Origin: Oscillospiraceae bacterium
GTDB lineage: Bacteria; Bacillota; Clostridia; Oscillospirales; Oscillospiraceae
DNA: 35,312 nt
Direction: 5' to 3'
Assembly: GCA_017416685.1 (NCBI GenBank)
Contig: JAFQBN010000019.1
Coordinates: 1 to 35,312 of the forward strand
The translations under genes were made by a program, and so were the position numbers. Each line of letters starts with the position of its first letter. The first letter of the stretch is position 1. This document shows positions 8,695 through 16,252 of this stretch, in pieces. The notes under the pieces are model-generated. The model did not search any database, was not told the origin of the DNA, and was given only the letters and a program-made list of their open reading frames with translations.

Positions 8695-9692
8695 TCGAGA
8701 CCCTGAAGCAGAATCCCCGCAAGATCGTCTTTACCGAGGGCACCGATGCCCGTATTCTGGAGGCGGCTGCCCGCCTGCTGAAGGAGGGCTTCCTGTCCGT
8801 GCTGCTGGTTGGCAATGTGGACGAGGTGAAGGCCGCTGCCGCCAAGGGCGGTTTTGACATCGCCGGTGCCGAGATCCTGGATCCCGCCACTTACGAGGGG
8901 ATGGACGCCATGGTGGAGACCATGGTGGCTCTGCGCAAGGGCAAGATGACCGCCGAGGAGTGCCGCGAGCTGCTGGCCAAGGGCAACTACTTCGGCACCA
9001 TGCTGGTGAAGATGGGTGTGGCCGACTGTTTGCTGGGCGGCGCTACCTACTCCACCGCCGACACCGTGCGTCCCGCGCTGCAGCTGGTCAAGACCAAGCC
9101 CGGCGCCAACCTGGTGTCCTCCTGCTTCATTATGTGCCGCGAGGGCGGCGACCCCGCCCTGCAGAAGATCTGCATGGCCGACTGTGCCATCAACCTGTCC
9201 TATGAGGACAGTGTGGATAAGGAAGGCAACGTCACCGTGTCCGGCGCCCAGAAGCTGGCTGAGGTGGCTGTGGAGTCCGCCCGCACCGCCGCCATCTTCG
9301 GCATTGACCCCAAGGTCGCTATGCTGAGCTTCTCCACCAAGGGCAGCGGCAAGGGCGGCACTGTGGCCCTGTCTGCCGAGGCCACCAAGATCGCCCAGCA
9401 GCTGGCTCCCGATCTGGCCATCGACGGCGAGATGCAGTTCGACGCCGCCGTGTCCCCCACCGTGGGTCAGCTGAAGTTCCCCGGCTCCAAGGTCGCCGGC
9501 TACGCCAACACCTTCGTATTCCCCCTGATCGAGGCGGGCAACATCGGCTACAAGATCGCCCAGCGTCTGGGCGGCTACGATGCCTACGGCCCCATCCTGC
9601 AGGGTCTGAACGCCCCCATCAACGACCTGTCCCGCGGCTGCAACGCCGAGGAGGTCTACTCCATGGCTATCATCACCGCCGCTCTGGCCTAA
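8679..9692 (+). CDS. pta: Phosphate acetyltransferase
   Basis: Pta interconverts acetyl-CoA and acetyl phosphate, the first step of ATP-yielding acetate formation in fermenting anaerobes. The 337-residue length fits the short (single-domain) Pta class. Family blocks are present: KIVFTEGTDARILEAAARL, ADCLLGGATYSTADTVRPAL, ISFSTKGSGKG-like LSFSTKGSGKGG, DGEMQFDAAVSP, KVAGYANTFVFPLIEAGNIGYKIAQRLGG and the closing GPILQGLNAPINDLSRGC. GGAGG lies nine bases upstream of the ATG. Phosphotransbutyrylase is the main alternative, but the DGE(M/L)QFDAA and NTFVFP motifs favour Pta. The acetate kinase gene is not in the window. The intergenic region upstream is unusual (NrdR-like boxes, small ORF). Confidence 0.93.
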   Translation: MFTKLIETLKQNPRKIVFTEGTDARILEAAARLLKEGFLSVLLVGNVDEVKAAAAKGGFDIAGAEILDPATYEGMDAMVETMVALRKGKMTAEECRELLAKGNYFGTMLVKMGVADCLLGGATYSTADTVRPALQLVKTKPGANLVSSCFIMCREGGDPALQKICMADCAINLSYEDSVDKEGNVTVSGAQKLAEVAVESARTAAIFGIDPKVAMLSFSTKGSGKGGTVALSAEATKIAQQLAPDLAIDGEMQFDAAVSPTVGQLKFPGSKVAGYANTFVFPLIEAGNIGYKIAQRLGGYDAYGPILQGLNAPINDLSRGCNAEEVYSMAIITAALA

Positions 9693-9704
9693 ATTGAACA
9701 CACA

Positions 9705-9736
9705 AAAGGGCCGCATCCAATCGGATGCGGCCCTTT
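9705..9736 (+). terminator. Terminator of pta
   Basis: Hairpin GGGCCGCATCC / GGATGCGGCCC followed by TTTCATTTT. Confidence 0.85.
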
Positions 9737-9777
9737 CATTTTGGCGCAAAAGAGAGAAAATGGAGCCAAAGCAAAAG

Positions 9778-9806
9778 TTGAAAGAAACCCGTCTGCGTGA
9801 TATGCT
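9778..9806 (+). promoter_or_regulatory. Promoter of the duplicated-domain protein gene
   Basis: TTGAAA (9778-9783), a 17-base spacer and TATGCT (9801-9806), about 50 bases before the next start codon. Confidence 0.6.
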
Positions 9807-9854
9807 GTTGACAGAGCAAAATGCTGCAAAATTGAGGAAAAGAGGCAGATTGTC

Positions 9855-10841
9855 ATGATTTCCTGTACTGAGTTTATCCCCCTTTACAGCGAGTTTTTCC
9901 GGTTTCTGGAGGAGCGGGAGGGCCGCGATGCGGTCATGCGCTACTGGCACTATATCTCCGGCCGCAACGTGGGCAACCGGACCAATCCCAACAGCCTGAT
10001 CTCCCATTTGGAGCAGCACAGGGACAACCCCATGCTGGGTGCATGGGAGTACTGGCGCCGCACTCTGGCTGAGGAGGCCAGCGACACCATCCGCCTTTAC
10101 AACAGCAAGGAGAACTATACCATCAGTCACATGCGCCACTGCCCCTCCCGGGGCCGACTGAACGCCCTGGAGCATATCGAGCCTTATTATGACTACTGCG
10201 AACACTGCAGTGTGGTGTACGCCCCCGTTCTGGAGCAGTACGGCCTGACCTCCGAGCGGGACCACTCCAAGGTCGCCAATGCCGAGTGCAGGTCCCTGAT
10301 GTATGTGAAGGGCCACCGGCCCGACATCGACCTTGCCTCCATCACCGACGACGATATGCGCCGCATGGCTCAGGAGGAAGGCGTGGAGCTGATCGACCTG
10401 CAGGCCGAGGACAACAAGTACCTGCACCGGGGCTTCCACCTCAGCAGCGACACCGCCCTGCGCTTCTGCGGCGAGAACTACGGTGACGAGGTGGTGCGCC
10501 AGTTTGTGGCCGATTTCACCAAGCGCTACTATGCCCCCCAGATTGAGGATTGCAAGGCACGGGGGTTGGTTGCCATTCGCGAGTGGCTGGAGGCGGTCTA
10601 TGCCGCCGAGGAAGCCAGCGAGGTTCTGCACACCGACCTTTCTGACAACGAGCTGACCGTCCGCATTGACCACTGCCCCGCCATCGCCTATATGCGCAGC
10701 GTCAACCGTGAACCCTCCCCCTGGTACATCGAGCAGACCCGCACCCTGTACGCCGCCTTTGCCGAAGGGGCCGGGCTGGACTTCAAGCTGGACTATTTCG
10801 AGGACGACGGCAAGACGCAGTTCCATTTCATCAAAAAATAA
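9855..10841 (+). CDS. Unknown protein with two tandem homologous halves (L-2-amino-thiazoline-4-carboxylate hydrolase-like?)
   Basis: This soluble 328-residue protein has no signal or membrane segment. Its two halves resemble each other. Residues ~20-150 contain EYW..TLAEEASDTIRLYN, a HCPS motif at 95-98 and a CEHC pair (C115, C118). Residues ~208-328 contain EWLEAVYAAEEASEVLHTD and HCPA at 273-276, but have YIEQ where the Cys pair stands in the first half. The layout of one Cys-rich half and one Cys-poor half recalls proteins annotated as ATC hydrolase-like, but I cannot confirm this. The gene has its own promoter and shares a terminator with the convergent M16 peptidase gene, so it is a one-gene unit. 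Function unknown. Confidence 0.8.
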   Translation: MISCTEFIPLYSEFFRFLEEREGRDAVMRYWHYISGRNVGNRTNPNSLISHLEQHRDNPMLGAWEYWRRTLAEEASDTIRLYNSKENYTISHMRHCPSRGRLNALEHIEPYYDYCEHCSVVYAPVLEQYGLTSERDHSKVANAECRSLMYVKGHRPDIDLASITDDDMRRMAQEEGVELIDLQAEDNKYLHRGFHLSSDTALRFCGENYGDEVVRQFVADFTKRYYAPQIEDCKARGLVAIREWLEAVYAAEEASEVLHTDLSDNELTVRIDHCPAIAYMRSVNREPSPWYIEQTRTLYAAFAEGAGLDFKLDYFEDDGKTQFHFIKK

Positions 10842-10842
10842 G

Positions 10843-10877
10843 AAAAAGCTGTCCTGCATGCGCAGGACAGCTTTTTT
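10843..10877. terminator. Bidirectional terminator
   Basis: AAAAAGCTGTCCTGC / GCAGGACAGCTTTTTT hairpin between the unknown gene and the M16 peptidase gene, with T-runs both ways. Confidence 0.9.
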
Positions 10878-10879
10878 GT

Positions 10880-12136
10880 TCAGAGAAATCGCGCCAGGTT
10901 GGATTGATAGTCTTCCCCCGTGCGCACCCGGCCAACGGCGGATACGCTGGCCCGGCTGAAATCCAGCACTTCGCCCGCCAAGTCCCGAAGCTGATGGGCG
11001 GTGACGGCATCGTAGGCGGCCAAAATCTCGTCCGGGGAGGACACCTTGCCCCGCAGCAGCATGGAGTTGCCCGCGTGGCTCATGCGGGCCTGGGTGGACT
11101 CCAGACCCATGAGTACGTTGGCCTTGGCCTGCTCCCTTGCCCGGTCCAGCTCGTCGGCGGTGGGGCCGTGTTCGGCCATCTCCGCCGCCACCCGGCACAT
11201 GGTGGACAGGGCCTTGTCCTCGGTCTGAGGGGACAGGGCGGTGTACAGGCCCAACAGGCCCGTGTCCTCGTGGTCGGAGATGTAAGAGTAGACGGTATAG
11301 CAAAGGCCCTGCTGCTCCCGCACCTGCTGGAACAGGCGGGAGGATACGCCGCCGCCCAAAATGGAGGACAACAGGGTCATCTGGTAGCGGCGGTCGTCCA
11401 AAAAGGACGGGGCGGGGAAGCCTATAATGATGTGGTTTTGCTCAATGGCCTTGCGGCGGACCGTGACTGCCGGGCAGTACTGAGCGGCCCTGACCCGGGG
11501 TTCTTTGCCGGGAGTGAGGGTGGAAAACAGGTTTTTGAGCTGCTCCACATCGCTCTGGGTGAAGCTGCCGGCCAGAGAAATGACGATTTTGTGGGGCAGA
11601 TAGTGGCTGCGGCGGTAGTCCCGGAGCCACGCACCCGTCATGGCAGACAGGGTGCGCCGGGTACCCAGAATGGGCCGGGCCAGGCTGTGGCCCTTGTAGA
11701 CCGCGGCGTTCAAAAGCTCGTTGACCAGGTCCTCCGGCGTGTCCCGGTACATGCCGATCTCCTCCAGGATCACGCCCCGCTCGGTATCCACTTCTTCATC
11801 CAGAAACGCGCCGCACAGCAGCATATCCCCCAGAAGCTCGATGGCCCGGGGCAGGTGCAGGTCGAGACAGCGGGTGTAGAAGCAGGTGGACTCCTTGGTG
11901 GTGTAGGCGTTCATCTGCCCGCCGATGGAGTCGATGTCCATGGCCAGCCGGTCGGTGGAGCGGTTCAGAGTGCTTTTGAAGGCCATATGTTCCAAAAAGT
12001 GGGCCGCGCCGCTCTGCCCGGCGGACTCGTGCCGGGAGCCGGTACCCACGAAAACGCCCACCGCCGCCGTGCGTACCGCCGGGACAGGCTGGGTCAGAAT
12101 GCGCACGCCGTTGGGCAATGTTATCATTTCGTACAT
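10880..12136 (-). CDS. M16 family (processing-peptidase-like) zinc protease
   Basis: The 418-residue product begins MYEMITLPNGVRILTQPVP and carries the inverted zinc motif HFLEH (H46, E49, H50) after GSRHE...G.AHFLEHMAFK. The distal acidic ligand lies in ERGVILEEI, and the C-terminal half has the typical ILGGGVSSRLFQQVREQQGLCYTVYS block. All active-site residues are present, so this is the active subunit type. Clostridial YmxG/PepR-like members are usually cytoplasmic and of unknown substrate. The ATG at 12136 is chosen because GAGAGG precedes it and the family starts there; a longer frame to 12211 has no support. It is divergent from the HAD phosphatase gene. Confidence 0.93.
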   Translation of the reverse strand: MYEMITLPNGVRILTQPVPAVRTAAVGVFVGTGSRHESAGQSGAAHFLEHMAFKSTLNRSTDRLAMDIDSIGGQMNAYTTKESTCFYTRCLDLHLPRAIELLGDMLLCGAFLDEEVDTERGVILEEIGMYRDTPEDLVNELLNAAVYKGHSLARPILGTRRTLSAMTGAWLRDYRRSHYLPHKIVISLAGSFTQSDVEQLKNLFSTLTPGKEPRVRAAQYCPAVTVRRKAIEQNHIIIGFPAPSFLDDRRYQMTLLSSILGGGVSSRLFQQVREQQGLCYTVYSYISDHEDTGLLGLYTALSPQTEDKALSTMCRVAAEMAEHGPTADELDRAREQAKANVLMGLESTQARMSHAGNSMLLRGKVSSPDEILAAYDAVTAHQLRDLAGEVLDFSRASVSAVGRVRTGEDYQSNLARFL

Positions 12137-12307
12137 GAAGAAACCTCTCTTTTTACAGGTTTCCCTCAGTTTACCACAACTTTCGACCCCGCTCAATGGA
12201 AATTTCCCCAAGGCGGAAAAATTTGCTTTTCTTGCGGTCGAGGGTGTGGTAGAATGGCGTTGTGGATAAGAATAAAAGAAGAAAAGAACAAAAAGAGAGG
12301 TTGCTTT

Positions 12308-13093
12308 ATGGAAAAGCTGCTAGCGAAAAAAGGATTTATCTGCGATATGGACGGTGTCATCTACCACGGCAGCCAGCTGCTGCCCGGGGTGCAGGAGTTC
12401 GTCAACTGGCTCTATCGCGAAAACAAAGAATTTCTGTTCCTGACCAACAACAGCGGCAAGACTCCCCGGGAACTGAAAGAGAAGCTGGCCCGCATGGGTC
12501 TGGACGTGGACGAGAGCCACTTCTACACGGCCGGTCTTGCCACTGCCAGTTTTATTGCCAATCAGACCCCCGGCGCCCGTGTGTTCGCCATCGGCGACCC
12601 CGGTCTGACCCACGCCCTGTACCAAAAAGGGCTGAGTCTGGACGATGTGTCCCCGGACTACGTGGTCATCGGTGAAACTGCGAATTATAATTACGACGCC
12701 ATCTGCAAGGCGGTTCAGCTGGTGCGCAAGGGCGCCCGGCTCATCGGCACCAACTTCGACATGACCGGCCCGGCGGAGAACAACACCATCATCCCCGCCT
12801 GCCGCGCCCTGATGGCCCCGGTGGAGCTGGCCTCGGGCAAAACGGCCTACTACGTGGGCAAACCCAACCCCCTGATGATGCGCACCGGCCTTGACCTGCT
12901 GGGTGTCCACTCTCAGGAGGCGGCCATGATCGGCGACCGCATGGATACCGACATTCAGGGCGGCATCGAGTGCGGCCTTGATACGGTGCTGGTGCTGTCC
13001 GGCGTGTCCGACCGGCAGACCGCGGCCTCCTTCCCCTACCGTCCCCGCCTGATTCTGAACGGCGTGGGCGACATCCCTGCCGCGGCAGGTTGA
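12308..13093 (+). CDS. HAD-IIA family (NagD-like) phosphatase
   Basis: The 261-residue protein has all HAD motifs: the catalytic DMDGVIYHG (nucleophile D13, acid D15), motif II FLTNNSGKTPRE, the lysine of KPNPLMM, and motif IV IGDRMDTDI. The C2-type cap between motifs II and III defines subclass IIA (NagD, 4-nitrophenylphosphatase, ribonucleotide or sugar phosphate phosphatases). The exact substrate is not readable from sequence. The ATG at 12308 follows AGAGAGG. The large in-frame extension upstream crosses the M16 gene on the other strand and is artefactual. It ends at a hairpin shared with the island that follows. Confidence 0.92.
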   Translation: MEKLLAKKGFICDMDGVIYHGSQLLPGVQEFVNWLYRENKEFLFLTNNSGKTPRELKEKLARMGLDVDESHFYTAGLATASFIANQTPGARVFAIGDPGLTHALYQKGLSLDDVSPDYVVIGETANYNYDAICKAVQLVRKGARLIGTNFDMTGPAENNTIIPACRALMAPVELASGKTAYYVGKPNPLMMRTGLDLLGVHSQEAAMIGDRMDTDIQGGIECGLDTVLVLSGVSDRQTAASFPYRPRLILNGVGDIPAAAG

Positions 13094-13103
13094 TAAAAGA
13101 ATG

Positions 13104-13136
13104 AAAACCGCCCTCCCAGATGGGAGGGCGGTTTTG
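13104..13136. terminator. Bidirectional terminator
   Basis: AACCGCCCTCCCA / TGGGAGGGCGGTTTT hairpin separating the HAD gene from the convergent immunity-like gene. Confidence 0.88.
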
Positions 13137-13138
13137 CG

Positions 13139-13615
13139 TTATGCGTCAACTTCCACGGCACAGAACAGGCCGCTGTCCAAATCAAAGGCGGCGGCGTAGT
13201 AGTCGAATGCCTCTCCGGGAGCGGGAAACTCGTCAATTTCAAGATTCCAAAGTACCCCGTGGCGTTTTACCGGTTCAAACAGCACGTCGATGTTATCGGC
13301 GGGAGCCAGCAATTCACGAGCCGTATCGGCATAAAATCCCGGAGCAATGCCGTGATCGGCCATCTGCATGGAAAAAGAATATATATATTCAGGTGAAATC
13401 TGTGCCACCACGACATAGATTCCTTTCGAGCGAAAAAAGCCCTTGTGGGTGTCCGTCTGCTGCAAAATCTCTGTGTTCGGGGGGAAATCGCCGAACGATG
13501 GCGGGGCGTTCGTACACCAAACGGCGTAGATACAAACACAACACAGAAGAATTGCTGGCAAAAAGCAGAGAAAACCGAAGGCGCAAATGCCAGCTTTTTT
13601 TGAAAATAATTTCAT
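13139..13615 (-). CDS. Second membrane-anchored immunity-like protein
   Basis: This 158-residue protein has an N-terminal membrane helix (about 12-33, GFLCFLPAILLCCVCIYAVW) and a ~120-residue domain likely outside the membrane. It is a paralogue of the protein at 13946-14419: shared are ILQQTDTHKGFFRSKG, the VVVAQISPEY segment and the C-terminal FDLDSGLFCAVEVDA. Overall identity looks like about one third by eye. Its ATG lies five bases after the stop of the orphan toxin-tip reading frame, exactly as the other copy follows the full-length toxin gene. Context suggests an immunity protein for a variant toxin; this is inference. Base composition is lower in GC than the flanking housekeeping genes. 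Confidence 0.75.
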   Translation of the reverse strand: MKLFSKKAGICAFGFLCFLPAILLCCVCIYAVWCTNAPPSFGDFPPNTEILQQTDTHKGFFRSKGIYVVVAQISPEYIYSFSMQMADHGIAPGFYADTARELLAPADNIDVLFEPVKRHGVLWNLEIDEFPAPGEAFDYYAAAFDLDSGLFCAVEVDA

Positions 13616-13620
13616 TTGGA

Positions 13621-13965
13621 TTATCCCTTCAAATCAAAGGTTTTGCTGAACTGGATATGGATACCATACGTGTTGATCACACCGTTGGCCTGCGAAAGCA
13701 GGCCGGCATCGTTTGCTAAAGGTCCGGGGTTAATATTGAGCATAATGTAGTGTCCCTCATCTCCGTAGACCACCCTGAAGTTGTCGAAATCGTACGTGTC
13801 CTCTAAAACAAAGGTTACGTATACCTTCGAAGGGCCGCGGACGCAGGGGTATTTGATTTTGACTTCCTCGATTCCGTAGTACAGGTCGGTGTCACCGGAA
13901 GCTTGATAATTATTCCTCCATGCAAGTGATATCAACGATATTTTGTTAGGAGTCGTATTCCACAC
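13621..13965 (-). pseudogene. Orphan C-terminal toxin tip (truncated duplicate)
   Basis: About 89 codons reproduce the last 89 residues of the 564-residue protein at 14425-16119 (about 75 of 89 identical by eye), including TDLYYGI, LEDTYDFDNFRVVYGDEG and LANDAGLLSQANGVINTY. The large N-terminal part is absent. The open frame begins with a GTG inside the end of the upstream immunity-like gene (20-base overlap), and the first ~20 residues have no counterpart, so I doubt it is translated from there. Orphan tips of this kind, each followed by an immunity gene, are typical of polymorphic toxin loci, where they serve as a reservoir for tip replacement by recombination. Confidence 0.75.
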
Positions 13966-14419
13966 AGCAGAGCAAGCCGGAGTCCAAGTCGAACACCGCG
14001 GTGAAATAGTCCGACCAAAGCTCGTCGATAAAAGCGATGGTCTCTCCTCGATATAGTACCAGGGCGTTGGTTGACTCTAAAATAGGCTCGATATTGCTTA
14101 TGCCTTTTAGACGCTCGCGGGTGCTGTTGGTCAATCCCCCCCAATAATAATCAAATCCCCTGCTTCGCAGGCATCTGGCAAATTCATCTGTGTGTTCGGG
14201 AGGAACTTGAGCGACCATAATAGCAACGCCTTTTGTGCGGAAAAAACCTGTGTGGCTATCCGTTTGCTGCAGAATCTGTGTGTCGGGAGGGAGTGAAATC
14301 CCGATTGAGGAGGGCGCGTTAGCATTCCAGCAAATGTAAAGAATAGCGCTGGCAAATATGAGGAGAAACGTTGCTGCACCAAGAGCGCCGATGCCAAGGA
14401 ATTTTAGAAATGCTTTCAT
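13946..14419 (-). CDS. Membrane-anchored immunity-like protein
   Basis: This 157-residue protein has a strong N-terminal membrane helix (about 9-31, GALGAATFLLIFASAILYICW) and a soluble domain predicted to face outward. That domain carries ILQQTDSHTGFFRTKG, VAQVPPEHTDEF and a C-terminal FDLDSGLLCCVEYDS. The ATG sits five bases after the toxin stop codon, and the ribosome binding site (GGAAGGG) lies inside the toxin's last codons, so the two are translationally coupled. Small membrane-tethered partners directly downstream of a toxin gene are the pattern for immunity to toxins acting at the membrane or wall (compare TipC with TelC, or Cmi with colicin M). I do not recognise a named family. Role is inferred from context. 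Confidence 0.78.
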   Translation of the reverse strand: MKAFLKFLGIGALGAATFLLIFASAILYICWNANAPSSIGISLPPDTQILQQTDSHTGFFRTKGVAIMVAQVPPEHTDEFARCLRSRGFDYYWGGLTNSTRERLKGISNIEPILESTNALVLYRGETIAFIDELWSDYFTAVFDLDSGLLCCVEYDS

Positions 14420-14424
14420 CTGAA

Positions 14425-16119
14425 TTACCCTTCCAAATCAATGGTTTTGCTAAACCGGATGTGGATGTCATACGTATTGATTACGCCGTTGGCTTGGGAA
14501 AGCAGGCCGGCATCATTTGCTAAAGGGCCGGGATCAATATTGAGTATGATGTAGTGCCCCTCATCTCCGTAGACCACTCTAAAGTTGTCGAAATCGTACG
14601 TGTCTTCTAAAACAAAGGCTACGTATACCTTCGAAGGGCTGTGGACACAGGCGTATTTGATTTCGGCCTTTCCGATTCCGTAATACAAGTCGGTTTCGTT
14701 GGTTTCTTGAAAATTAACGGTAAATGTACCCGTGTTATCATACGAACTGGAGTTTTTTCGAATAAGCTCTTTTACCGCGGAGAACCCCCGTGAAAAAGCC
14801 TCGCTCTCCATAACTTTTTGAGTGACCCAGTGGGTCTGGGTAAAGTAGAGCTTGCTGGGGGACGATTCCAGTGAGTGCTCTAGCAGTAGAGCAGCAACAT
14901 CATATCCTTTGGGTCGCAAATAATATTCAGCACCCAACTTCCAAATAGCACGCACAATGTCGGCGGCAAAGCGCTCTTGCAGTTGGTGTGTTGCCCAGTT
15001 TAGAATCGGTCGTCCCTTGGGGATTCCCTCCAAGATATGCAAAAGGTCAAAAAAGCGACTAAGTTTGCGCATCTTATCGGGGTCGGTTAAAAATTCAGCG
15101 ATTCGATTGGTTATCTTACTGATGCCGTGTTCTGTTTCTTCGCCAAGGACTCCATCTTCCTCCAGATGGAGCGTTGGGTCCAAATCGTTTGCGCTGCGCT
15201 GCAGATCACGGATTTTGGCCGGATCGCCGCCCACATACCACGCCAGCTTATCGATCTTGCCGGTCAGGCCCATGGTGGAAGCGCCGCAGTGGTCCAGGTC
15301 ATCTACCACGTCCCGCAGAATATCGGCAGTGCCGTCGGTGATATAATCCCCCTCCCGCTGGGCATCGTCCAGATCGTGTTCCAGCTGGCGGGCAATGGAA
15401 TTCAGGTCCTCCCGCAGCAGGGCGGCGTAATCGGCAGTGCCGAACATGCCGGACAGGGTGCGGCCAAAGATCTGCTCCTCAAAATGCTCCCGATAGGCGT
15501 GGCTGCCTACCTCATAGCCGCAGCGGCCCTCGTGCCGGGGAGGGTCGGTCTGCTGCTGGTACTCCTCGGCCACGGAGGTCAAAAAGCTGCTGCTATGGTC
15601 CAGATCGGCGATGGTCTGCAGAAGCAGGCGCGTTTTCTCGTCCCGTCCGGCGGCGGAGTTCACGCCCCAATGCCCTGCTTCCAGCAGCAGAGCCACCCTG
15701 TCACGGGTGGAAAAGGGGGACAGTTTGATGGCCTCTATCGCCTTTTCCACGGCCCGCGGGTCCGGGATGTCGCGGCTCCATGGGGACATAAAACTCAGGG
15801 ACAGGCCCTGTATGCAATCGTCGGCCCGGTGGGCAGATACACCACCCATCTTACAAACATCATACAGCGACTGCACCTGTTTTGCAAGGGCGTTTCGGTC
15901 CTCCGACGGCAGGAAACGTATTTTCCCCGCCAGTTCATTCAGGTCGTTGTAAATGGCATCGATAGCATTGCTTGCCCGGTGTCCAAGGCGGGTCAGGGCC
16001 ATTCGATAGTCAGGTCTTCGGGTGGTTACATCGGAAAACAGGGTGTCGTGATTGAGTTTTTCCCAGTAGTCGCTGCTGCCGAGAATGGTGCCGGACCAGC
16101 TGGAAGCTTCTTTGCTCAT
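14425..16119 (-). CDS. Putative polymorphic toxin with exchangeable C-terminal domain
   Basis: This 564-residue protein has no signal peptide or membrane helix. Residues 1-300 are mostly helical. Residues ~303-345 weakly resemble a peptidoglycan-binding repeat (DLQRSANDLDP...EEDGVLGEETEHGI). The last ~95 residues (about 470-564) form a beta-rich tip with TDLYYGI, LEDTYDFDNFR and LANDAGLLSQANGVI. That tip alone is repeated downstream as an orphan, which identifies it as the exchangeable module. D506-x-Y508-D509 resembles the D-x-Y-D of colicin M-type lipid II phosphatases, but the following H-R pair is not clearly placed. GC content falls from the N-terminal to the C-terminal half. AGGGAGGAACC precedes the ATG. 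No secretion system or LXG motif is seen, so the export route is unknown. Confidence 0.7.
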   Translation of the reverse strand: MSKEASSWSGTILGSSDYWEKLNHDTLFSDVTTRRPDYRMALTRLGHRASNAIDAIYNDLNELAGKIRFLPSEDRNALAKQVQSLYDVCKMGGVSAHRADDCIQGLSLSFMSPWSRDIPDPRAVEKAIEAIKLSPFSTRDRVALLLEAGHWGVNSAAGRDEKTRLLLQTIADLDHSSSFLTSVAEEYQQQTDPPRHEGRCGYEVGSHAYREHFEEQIFGRTLSGMFGTADYAALLREDLNSIARQLEHDLDDAQREGDYITDGTADILRDVVDDLDHCGASTMGLTGKIDKLAWYVGGDPAKIRDLQRSANDLDPTLHLEEDGVLGEETEHGISKITNRIAEFLTDPDKMRKLSRFFDLLHILEGIPKGRPILNWATHQLQERFAADIVRAIWKLGAEYYLRPKGYDVAALLLEHSLESSPSKLYFTQTHWVTQKVMESEAFSRGFSAVKELIRKNSSSYDNTGTFTVNFQETNETDLYYGIGKAEIKYACVHSPSKVYVAFVLEDTYDFDNFRVVYGDEGHYIILNIDPGPLANDAGLLSQANGVINTYDIHIRFSKTIDLEG

Positions 16120-16170
16120 ATAGGTTCCTCCCTTAAAAAGATTTTCATTTATGGGAGGAAAGGAGGTAAT

Positions 16171-16190
16171 TGTGTACGATCAAGTACACA
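16171..16190. promoter_or_regulatory. Palindrome upstream of the toxin-like gene
   Basis: TGTGTAC-N6-GTACACA is a perfect seven-base inverted repeat about 50 bases before the toxin start. It could be an operator or a small hairpin in the leader; no clear promoter was found around it. Confidence 0.35.
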
Positions 16191-16197
16191 TAGCGTG

Positions 16198-16235
16198 AAA
16201 AAAGGCTGCGGAACTTTCGTTCCGCAGCCTTTTTG
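16198..16235 (-). terminator. Hairpin terminator between symporter and toxin genes
   Basis: AAGGCTGCGGAAC / GTTCCGCAGCCTT with A6 and T5 flanks. It lies upstream of the symporter stop in plus coordinates, so it mainly ends the minus-strand symporter transcript. Confidence 0.85.
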
Positions 16236-16252
16236 TGTGGTTTGAGTGAGAC

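Noticed and set aside
12261-12269. TGTGGATAA, a perfect DnaA-box 9-mer between the M16 and HAD genes
   Set aside because: A single copy with no AT-rich unwinding region or further boxes; expected by chance at this length.
14425-16119. LXG/WXG100-type secretion domain at the toxin N-terminus
   Set aside because: No LXG motif, no small WXG-type gene and no EssC-like gene nearby; the N-terminus is helical but not diagnostic.
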